Positions 1 to 4,845 of a stretch of 7,118 nucleotides of DNA are shown here, piece after piece. How positions within the stretch are numbered: the first letter of the stretch is position 1; every line of letters starts with the position of its first letter. Both the position numbers and the translations under genes were made by a program. Under the pieces are notes generated by a model. The model did no database searches. It saw only the letters and a program-made list of their open reading frames with translations, and was not told where the DNA came from. Origin of the DNA: an uncultured Rickettsiales bacterium (lineage in GTDB: Bacteria > Pseudomonadota > Alphaproteobacteria > Rickettsiales > Deianiraeaceae); NCBI GenBank assembly GCA_937906355.1, contig CALCWF010000049.1, positions 1 to 7,118 of the forward strand, read 5' to 3'.

Positions 1-101
1 TCATTGTCTATATCTTCAATTCCCGTTTCTTCTTTCTCATTATCATCTTTATTGCCAAATATATTTTCATTCTCCCTCTCTCTCTCTCTCTTCAAATTCA
101 T
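1..101 (-). CDS. Possible 5' part of a minus-strand gene, cut by the window edge
   Basis: Reading the minus strand from the ATG at 101 gives an open frame of 33 codons to the window edge. It starts M-N-L-K, continues with an alternating Arg/Glu stretch encoded by a GA repeat, then becomes an acidic, Asn-rich segment (ENIFGNKDDNEKEETGIEDI). The composition suggests a disordered, charged N-terminus, and I cannot name a family. A purine-rich GAAGAACGAG lies directly before the ATG and could serve as a ribosome binding site. Another ATG at 141 opens a different frame that stops after 24 codons at 68-70. One extra GA unit would join that start to the open frame. The reading is weak because low-complexity purine-rich DNA often lacks stops by chance. 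Confidence 0.3.
   Translation of the reverse strand, partial: MNLKRERERENENIFGNKDDNEKEETGIEDIDN
76..91. repeat. (CT)8 dinucleotide microsatellite
   Basis: Eight perfect CT units lie inside a longer pyrimidine-rich stretch (about 70-93). On the minus strand they read as GA units and encode alternating Arg and Glu near the start of the possible partial gene. Gain or loss of one unit would change the reading frame, as in contingency loci. Eight units is short for such loci, so instability is only a possibility. Confidence 0.75.
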
Positions 102-159
102 CTCGTTCTTCAAGAGAGTCGTCTTTTCTTGATATTCCCATATAACAGTATGACAAAAC

Positions 160-189
160 ACTCACTGGGTGAGTAATGACTCGTTTTTT
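160..189 (+). terminator. Overlapping small hairpins followed by T6, terminator- or attenuator-like
   Basis: ACTCAC (160-165) pairs perfectly with GTGAGT (169-174) across a three-base loop. GAGT (171-174), part of that second arm, can also pair with ACTC (179-182), and this alternative stem is followed after one G by six T (184-189). The two stems exclude each other, as in a small attenuator. Both are short, and the T-adjacent one has only four pairs, so function is uncertain. It may simply end transcription entering from the left before the clpX promoter. Confidence 0.25.
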
Positions 190-261
190 ATTATCAAATA
201 ATTTTTTACTATAACAAATGCCAATTGTCAGTATGTAAAAAAATAAAAATTATCAATCATA

Positions 262-291
262 TTGAAAGTTAATTTATATATGTTATATACT
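262..291 (+). promoter_or_regulatory. Candidate sigma-70 promoter for clpX
   Basis: A -35-like TTGAAA (262-267) and a -10-like TATACT (286-291) each match five of six consensus bases, with an 18-bp spacer. Transcription would start near 298 and leave a leader of about 105 bases before the clpX ATG. That leader contains the hairpin and direct repeat listed separately. AT-rich DNA yields chance matches, but this pair is the best I see upstream of clpX. Confidence 0.45.
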
Positions 292-327
292 GTATGTAAG
301 TTTTACTTTTCTCGTGAAACTTTTTAC

Positions 328-346
328 TACTACTCACATGGTAGTA
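328..346 (+). promoter_or_regulatory. Inverted repeat in the clpX leader
   Basis: TACTAC (328-333) pairs with GTAGTA (341-346) around a seven-base loop. A second TACTAC (overlapping, 325-330) and a further GTAGTA (391-396), just before the start codon, offer alternative partners. It could be an operator or an RNA hairpin. No T-run follows, so it does not look like a terminator. Confidence 0.3.
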
Positions 347-369
347 TAGTTATTTTGGTATAGTTATTT
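344..369 (+). repeat. 12-bp direct repeat GTATAGTTATTT, two copies
   Basis: Identical copies lie at 344-355 and 358-369, separated by two bases (14-bp period), ending 34 bases before the clpX ATG. The spacing is not a whole helical turn. It may be a duplicated protein-binding site or a simple local duplication. The first copy overlaps the right arm of the neighbouring inverted repeat. Confidence 0.6.
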
Positions 370-403
370 ACAATTTTAGTTTTACTATAAGTAGTAGAGT
401 TAT

Positions 404-1774
404 ATGTCGGGTTTTGAAAAAGATGGGGTTAGAAAAAGTTTATACTGCTCGTTCTGCGGTGCATCTCAGGCGGAAGTCGAGAAGCTGATAGCCGGAAACG
501 ACGGACATATATGTAATAACTGTGTCGAGACATGTATAATGTTGCTCGGACAAAACAGCGGAACTGATAGCAATGTATCTAACGAACAAGATAAAACGAA
601 CGTCGGTGGCGATAAAAATATAGTTCTATCATCTCCAAAGGCAATAACAGAGTTCTTAGATAACTATATAATAGGTCAAGAATTCGCAAAAAAAACTCTA
701 TCTGTCGCTGTATACAATCACTATAAGAGACTTAAATACACAGCAGAAGGTAAGAAAAATGACGTCGAGATATCTAAGTCGAACGTTCTACTAATAGGTC
801 CAACAGGTTGCGGAAAAACACTGCTAGCACAAACGCTTGCAAGATTATTAAACGTTCCATTCGCAATAGCAGACGCTACAACTCTCACAGAGGCTGGATA
901 CGTCGGAGACGACGTAGAAAACGTCCTGCAAAGACTGATCCAAAATGCCGGTGGTGATGTGGAAAAGGCACAAAATGGCATAGTCTATATAGACGAGATC
1001 GACAAGATAGGACGTAAGAGTGAAAACCCATCGATAACACGAGATGTGTCCGGCGAGGGCGTTCAACAGGCACTATTAAAGATAATAGAAGGAACTGTCT
1101 CCTCCGTCAATAAGGACGGTGATAGAAAGCATCCAAACTCGGAGAGATATACAATAGATACGTCAAACATTCTATTCATATGCGGTGGTGCATTCGAGGG
1201 AATCGATAAGATAATTTCCGAACGTACCTCTGGTAATAAAATCGGATTCATTGCAGACGTAAAAAGTAAAAACAACGAGAAAGAAAACGCAAAAATTGTC
1301 AAGAAAGTCACGAGCGACGATCTTATAAAGTTCGGTATAATCCCAGAATTAATCGGTCGTCTTCCGATAGTCGCGGTATTAGAGCAACTAACAGAGCAAG
1401 ATCTTATAAATATACTGACAAAGCCAAAGAACGCAATCGTGAAACAATACAAGAAGCTATTCGAGATGGACGACTCGAAGTTAGAATTCGACGATAACGC
1501 ACTAAGACTGATAGCAGAGAAGAGTCTAAAACGTAAATCAGGAGCTCGCGGACTGCGTTCAATAACAGAACGAATACTACTAGATACAATGTACGAACTA
1601 CCAAGTAGTAAGTGGGAAAATATTTCCGTAAAAACGGACGAAGATGGATTCGTAATCGAGAAGAAAAAAGGAAGATTACAAGAAGTCGTGAAAGTCGGCG
1701 GTTTCCAGATAAAACAAAAAAAAGACAACGATAAAAACGATAAAGACGACAAGAAAAAGTATAAAGTCTCTTAA
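404..1774 (+). CDS. clpX: ClpX, ATP-dependent unfoldase subunit of the Clp protease
   Basis: ClpX is a cytoplasmic AAA+ hexamer that recognises tagged proteins, unfolds them and feeds them to ClpP. All family landmarks are visible in the 456 residues: an N-terminal zinc finger (C15, C18, C37, C40), Walker A GPTGCGKT at 132-139, pore loop GYVG at 165-168, Walker B with IDE at 196-198, the RKH pore motif at 241-243, the IGF loop at 280-282 that docks on ClpP, the IGRLP arginine-finger region, and sensor-2 GARGLR near 380. The intact IGF loop suggests it still works with a ClpP. The length exceeds the usual 420-430 because of an Asn/Asp-rich linker after the zinc finger and a charged Lys/Asp tail after the conserved end. 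The ATG at 404 is chosen because the zinc finger follows at the usual distance; a Shine-Dalgarno sequence is weak (TAGAG). No clpP lies immediately upstream. Confidence 0.97.
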   Translation: MSGFEKDGVRKSLYCSFCGASQAEVEKLIAGNDGHICNNCVETCIMLLGQNSGTDSNVSNEQDKTNVGGDKNIVLSSPKAITEFLDNYIIGQEFAKKTLSVAVYNHYKRLKYTAEGKKNDVEISKSNVLLIGPTGCGKTLLAQTLARLLNVPFAIADATTLTEAGYVGDDVENVLQRLIQNAGGDVEKAQNGIVYIDEIDKIGRKSENPSITRDVSGEGVQQALLKIIEGTVSSVNKDGDRKHPNSERYTIDTSNILFICGGAFEGIDKIISERTSGNKIGFIADVKSKNNEKENAKIVKKVTSDDLIKFGIIPELIGRLPIVAVLEQLTEQDLINILTKPKNAIVKQYKKLFEMDDSKLEFDDNALRLIAEKSLKRKSGARGLRSITERILLDTMYELPSSKWENISVKTDEDGFVIEKKKGRLQEVVKVGGFQIKQKKDNDKNDKDDKKKYKVS

Positions 1775-1830
1775 TCGAAAAATATAATTAAACTAAAAAC
1801 CTAAACGTCATAAACGAACATTGCGAGAAA

Positions 1831-1863
1831 AAGAAACAATGGAAAAAAGAAACAAAGAAACAA
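1831..1863 (+). repeat. Three copies of AAGAAACAA in the clpX-leuS gap
   Basis: AAGAAACAA occurs at 1831-1839, 1847-1855 and 1855-1863, the last two overlapping by one base. The whole gap (1775-1959) is A-rich on the plus strand, and I see no convincing hairpin terminator after clpX and no good promoter for leuS. The two genes may therefore share a transcript, but the 185-bp gap makes that uncertain. Confidence 0.5.
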
Positions 1864-1959
1864 TAATTAATCATTGATGTATATTAATCGTTAATCAAGC
1901 ACAGATAAAATTTATTGCAAATAAAATCTAACAACGTGCTACTCAAATGTAGTTTATGT

Positions 1960-3180
1960 ATGAATTTCGATTTCAAAAAATTCGAAAAAATAGCACAGGA
2001 AAAGTGGAAAAAAGCGGATGCTTTCAAATTCGATAATAGTGCAAGTAGTAAGCCATACTACGTTCTGGAACAGTTTCCGTATCCATCCGGAAATATACAT
2101 ATGGGGCATCTCAGATGCTATACAATCGGAGACGTAATAGCAAGATTTCGTCGTCTTCAAGGATATAGCGTTTTACATCCATTCGGATTCGACGCATTTG
2201 GACTACCAGCAGAGAACGCAGCAATAGATAGCGGAATAAATCCTTCTATCTGGACGCAAGAAAATATAAAGAAGATACTATGGGACATCGATAAGCTCGG
2301 AATGTCGGTAGACAAAGATAGAATTATAGCTACATATAAGTCAGAGTATTACAAGTGGGAACAAAAGATGTTTCTAGATTTCTACAAGAACGGCATCGCC
2401 TATCAAAAGGAAAGTACCGTTAACTGGGATCCGGTCGATCATACGGTGCTCGCAAACGAACAAGTAATCGACGGAAAAGGTTGGAGAAGCGGAGCCGTCG
2501 TAGAGAAGAGAACGATGAAACAATGGTATATAAGAATCACTAAGTATGCCGACGATCTGCTAAGATGTCTAGAAAACGCCCTTCCGGAATGGCCAAATAA
2601 GGTCAAACTAATGCAAATAAATTGGATAGATAGAAGCTATGGTGCTATAATAAAATTCGACATAAAAACAACGACAAGCGTCAATCTCTCACAGAAGGAA
2701 ATAAAAGTATATTCTACTCGTCCAGACACGCTATACGGATGTTCGTTCGTCGCTATCTCTCCATGTCATCCACTAGCTAAAGAAATAGCAAAAACAAATA
2801 ACGACGTCGATAAGTTCATAAAGCAGTTCGAAAGTGAACAGGTAGTAGGCACCGTCGTGAAAGAAAATAAAGAAAAGAACGGTATCTATACCGGCATCAA
2901 CTGTATTCACCCTGCGACAAAACAAGAGGTTCCCGTCTGGCTTGCAAACTTTGTATTGATGGACTACGGAACAGGGTCCGTTTTCGGTTGCCCGGCACAC
3001 GATGATAGAGATAAAGATTTCGCTAATAAATATGGAATTAAATATTTCGATGTTGTAGACAATAATGGTAAGCTAATCAACTCAGATGAGTTTAACGGTT
3101 TAACGAGTAAGGAGGCAAAGGAGAAGATAGTAGACAGGCTCGTTGAAATCGGTTACGGTGAAAAAAAAAGTTATGTATAA
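1960..3180 (+). CDS. leuS: Leucyl-tRNA synthetase, N-terminal part up to a frameshift
   Basis: This frame encodes the first half of LeuRS, the class I enzyme that charges tRNA-Leu. From the ATG at 1960 it begins MNFDFKKFEKIAQEKW, which fits the family's N-terminal helix. A TTG at 1915 would add 15 residues with no family resemblance. The HIGH motif is HMGH at residues 47-50, followed by the conserved DAFGLPAENAA. The CP1 editing domain is present, with its threonine-rich TRPDTLYG at 253-260 and HDDRD at 347-351, whose conserved Asp is needed to hydrolyse mischarged tRNA. FGCPAHDDRD resembles alphaproteobacterial LeuRS. The frame runs off after GYGEKK into a TAA at 3178-3180, because the A9 tract at 3161-3169 puts it one base out of register. 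Homology continues at once in the next frame. On its own this 406-residue product would lack the rest of the active site. Confidence 0.9.
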   Translation: MNFDFKKFEKIAQEKWKKADAFKFDNSASSKPYYVLEQFPYPSGNIHMGHLRCYTIGDVIARFRRLQGYSVLHPFGFDAFGLPAENAAIDSGINPSIWTQENIKKILWDIDKLGMSVDKDRIIATYKSEYYKWEQKMFLDFYKNGIAYQKESTVNWDPVDHTVLANEQVIDGKGWRSGAVVEKRTMKQWYIRITKYADDLLRCLENALPEWPNKVKLMQINWIDRSYGAIIKFDIKTTTSVNLSQKEIKVYSTRPDTLYGCSFVAISPCHPLAKEIAKTNNDVDKFIKQFESEQVVGTVVKENKEKNGIYTGINCIHPATKQEVPVWLANFVLMDYGTGSVFGCPAHDDRDKDFANKYGIKYFDVVDNNGKLINSDEFNGLTSKEAKEKIVDRLVEIGYGEKKSYV

Positions 3181-3751
3181 ACTTCGCGACTGGTGTATCT
3201 CACGACAAAGATACTGGGGTTGTCCTGTTCCAATGGTCTATTGTGAAAAGTGCGGTTGTATTCCAGAGAAAGAGGAAAATTTACCAATCGTCCTACCGCA
3301 AGATGTAGAGTTCGGTGGTAATGGTAATCCACTCGACAAACATCCAACGTGGAAATATTGTAAGTGTCCAGCATGTGGAAAAGAAGCAATAAGAGAAACG
3401 GATACATTTGACACGTTCTTCGAGAGCAGTTGGTACTTCTTACGATATCTATCACCAAAAGACGATAAAAAACCATTCGATGCAAAAGATATCGCAAAGA
3501 TAATGCCAGTTCAAGACTATGTAGGTGGTATAGAACACGCAGTATTACATCTACTATATTCCAGATTCTTCGTCAAAGCACTCTCCGAGTGTGGATACTT
3601 TACGGAGAAGGATCTACCAAATCTCGAACCATTTCGACGTCTCATAACACAAGGTATGGTTTTACACGAAGCATTTAAAGACGCAAATGGCAAATGGATA
3701 GAAGCGTGTAAAGTCGTCAAAAAAGATGGAAAATACTTCAGCGAAGAATAG
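3143..3751 (+). CDS. leuS: Leucyl-tRNA synthetase, continuation after the frameshift, ending before KMSKS
   Basis: LeuRS homology resumes here at about 3170 with YKLRDWCISRQRYWGCPVP, the conserved return to the catalytic fold after CP1. The zinc-binding region follows (CEKC and CPAC pairs), then DTFDTFFESSWYFLRY, the GGIEHAVLHLLYSRFF motif and ITQGMVLHEAF. It stops at TAG 3749-3751 after GKYFSEE, roughly where the LeuRS-specific insertion leads into KMSKS. None of the three plus frames beyond the stop shows KMSKS or anticodon-domain sequence. The in-frame TTG at 3143 and ATG at 3173 are possible starts, but translation more likely arrives from the upstream frame. Deleting one A joins the halves into 596 residues, against about 820-870 for usual bacterial LeuRS. 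Aquifex aeolicus has a LeuRS split into alpha (634 residues) and beta (289), with KMSKS in beta; this end point is similar. The alternative is a degrading pseudogene. Confidence 0.85.
   Translation: MKSVTVKKKVMYKLRDWCISRQRYWGCPVPMVYCEKCGCIPEKEENLPIVLPQDVEFGGNGNPLDKHPTWKYCKCPACGKEAIRETDTFDTFFESSWYFLRYLSPKDDKKPFDAKDIAKIMPVQDYVGGIEHAVLHLLYSRFFVKALSECGYFTEKDLPNLEPFRRLITQGMVLHEAFKDANGKWIEACKVVKKDGKYFSEE
3161..3169 (+). other. A9 homopolymer at the leuS frameshift, possible slippage site
   Basis: Nine A residues lie between GGTG and GTTATG. The upstream frame reads GGT-GAA-AAA-AAA-AGT and soon stops. With eight A it would read GGT-GAA-AAA-AAA-GTT and continue into YKLRDW. RNA polymerase slippage on A9 tracts is known to restore frames in AT-rich insect endosymbionts, so part of the transcripts could be correct. 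A homopolymer sequencing error would look identical. Elsewhere the longest A-runs I see inside genes are eight (in clpX at 1716-1723 and in pepA at 4984-4991), and these do not break the frame. Confidence 0.8.
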
Positions 3752-3757
3752 TTGACG

Positions 3758-4522
3758 TTATCTATTTGTATTAGCGACAATCTCGTATATACCGTCTACC
3801 ATCTGCTTCATGTCTCGAAGTTCTCTTATGGAATCATATAGTCGTCCATACTTCTCCTTGTTCTCGTATAACTTATCACTATTCATCATCTCCAACGCAA
3901 GCTCATAGTTGCGATTCTCGATTGCTATCTCGATATCGCTCTTTTTATCTTCGTCGTTCATAAATAGCATAGCAATACGAGACTTTATACGGTAATATTT
4001 TCTCTTCAAGAAACTGACATCTTTCTTCGTCTTGTTATTGTAATCCATCTCTATCTTATCTTCTCGAATTGTCTTTGCCATGTCTAACATCGTCTTATTT
4101 ATCTGAAAACGGCATTCATTTTCAAACATCTTCTTCTTGAATAGCGACATATACTCTTGAACTATCGGTATCCTCGCGGAGATAGTAAACATCTTCACGC
4201 AATAATCCGAAAGATCCTCCTTCACTCCTATATCCTTCTCGAATTCACGCACAAGAACTAGTAGCGACACGATATCCTTCCTAACGTCCGGTGCAACTTC
4301 CAACTGTTTTATCTTATTCTTCGCTACAAACAAATCGTTTCTACAAGTAGTCAAATCTTCCATGAACGAGATATTTCGAACCTCTGCCTGTTTCCTATCT
4401 GCATTATCCACCTCACTAGATTGTTTACCGCTCGTATACGTCACCGCAAAGAACACTATGCATATAATCGATATCAAAACAACTAAAAACGCAATAAACT
4501 TTCCCTTCAACGACATCATCAT
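3758..4522 (-). CDS. Membrane-anchored helical protein, possibly mitofilin/Mic60-like
   Basis: The 254-residue product has a short basic N-terminus (LKGK), one hydrophobic segment at about residues 9-27, then an almost wholly helical, charged region. This suggests an inner-membrane anchor with a periplasmic body, partly coiled coil. From about residue 171 the pattern FLKRKYYRIKSRIAMLF, then IAIENRNYELALEMM, then a helix rich in R, D and K resembles the C-terminus of alphaproteobacterial mitofilin proteins (COG4223). These usually show a W/F-rich amphipathic helix with RL.S, a 'GDL..A..L' repeat and a final helix. Family members shape inner membranes and contact outer-membrane proteins. The resemblance is from memory of the pattern, not a search, and the protein is shorter than usual. 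Three adjacent ATGs (4522, 4519, 4516) could start it. It converges on leuS, with six bases between the stops. Confidence 0.85.
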   Translation of the reverse strand: MMMSLKGKFIAFLVVLISIICIVFFAVTYTSGKQSSEVDNADRKQAEVRNISFMEDLTTCRNDLFVAKNKIKQLEVAPDVRKDIVSLLVLVREFEKDIGVKEDLSDYCVKMFTISARIPIVQEYMSLFKKKMFENECRFQINKTMLDMAKTIREDKIEMDYNNKTKKDVSFLKRKYYRIKSRIAMLFMNDEDKKSDIEIAIENRNYELALEMMNSDKLYENKEKYGRLYDSIRELRDMKQMVDGIYEIVANTNR

Positions 4523-4537
4523 TTAACGAATAATATA

Positions 4538-4565
4538 TTCATATTCAACAATCTCTTATTGTCAA
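4538..4565 (-). promoter_or_regulatory. Candidate sigma-70 promoter of the minus-strand membrane protein gene
   Basis: On the minus strand a perfect -35 TTGACA (4565-4560) is followed after 16 bp by TATGAA (4543-4538), four of six -10 bases. Transcription would begin near 4531, so the leader before the ATG at 4522 would be only about nine bases. This agrees with the lack of a visible Shine-Dalgarno sequence and suggests a nearly leaderless mRNA. Confidence 0.45.
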
Positions 4566-4610
4566 GATTTCGAATCCGTATCCATTGTATCCGATAATGT
4601 ATCCAATTTT

Positions 4611-4656
4611 AACAAAATTTAACAAAATTTATTCAACAATAATTTATTCAACAATA
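4611..4656. repeat. Two adjacent short tandem duplications in the divergent intergenic region
   Basis: AACAAAATTT is repeated exactly at 4611-4620 and 4621-4630. Overlapping its end, the 15-mer ATTTATTCAACAATA is repeated exactly at 4627-4641 and 4642-4656. A related ATATTCAACAAT lies at 4541-4552, and GTATCC occurs three times (4578, 4587, 4599). They lie between the divergent membrane-protein gene and pepA. They look like replication-slippage products in AT-rich DNA, though iterated binding sites are possible. Confidence 0.7.
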
Positions 4657-4760
4657 TAACATACAGATCGATAAGCTATCGAATTATCAAATTAAAACAA
4701 AATCTCAAACTAATCAAATACATCGAAATAATCAACTATAACAAACAAAACGCAATCGTC

Positions 4761-4775
4761 TACTATATTATAGTA
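4761..4775. promoter_or_regulatory. Perfect palindrome TACTATATTATAGTA upstream of pepA
   Basis: Seven-base arms (TACTATA and TATAGTA) flank a single central T. It lies about 70 bases before the pepA ATG and just upstream of the best promoter-like boxes, a reasonable place for a dimeric regulator. TACTATA also occurs before clpX at 207-213 and 383-389, but an A/T-rich heptamer recurs easily by chance. Confidence 0.4.
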
Positions 4776-4779
4776 ATTG

Positions 4780-4808
4780 TTTTTATTAAATGACTTGCAA
4801 AATATATT
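4780..4808 (+). promoter_or_regulatory. Weak candidate promoter for pepA
   Basis: TATATT (4803-4808) matches five of six -10 bases, and TTTTTA (4780-4785), a poor -35, lies 17 bp upstream. The start would be near 4815, giving a leader of about 30 bases. The region is so AT-rich that alternatives exist (TTGTTT at 4777, TTGCAA at 4795), and none is clearly better. Confidence 0.25.
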
Positions 4809-4845
4809 TCTTATACGTCAATCTTTTCGTATATAGAATCGTGCT

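Noticed and set aside
68..141. Independent 24-codon minus-strand gene from the ATG at 141
   Set aside because: It is too short, its second half is the GA repeat, and it has no ribosome binding site. It is more useful as an alternative start for the neighbouring frame.
885..1073. Short minus-strand open frames inside clpX (885-1073, 848-1066, 721-981)
   Set aside because: They overlap each other and the conserved AAA+ core of clpX, and none shows domain-like sequence.
1063..1752. 229-codon open frame on the minus strand, antisense to clpX
   Set aside because: It lies fully opposite the well-supported clpX coding sequence. Its product is Ser/Phe-rich, as expected from reading the complement of Lys/Glu codons.
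1915..1959. TTG at 1915 as the leuS start
   Set aside because: The 15 extra residues (beginning MQIKSNN) have no counterpart in LeuRS, while the ATG at 1960 gives the normal N-terminus.
2773..3497. Minus-strand open frames opposite leuS
   Set aside because: They are antisense to conserved LeuRS motifs and have no recognisable features.
3752..3850. A hidden continuation of leuS in another plus frame after the TAG
   Set aside because: All three plus frames after 3751 were read. They stop within about 30 codons and show no KMSKS or LeuRS-like sequence, so a single indel cannot explain the missing C-terminus.
4611..4656. CRISPR-like array or replication origin iterons
   Set aside because: Repeat units are 10 and 15 bp, in only two copies and without spacers, and no cas, rep or dnaA gene is nearby.
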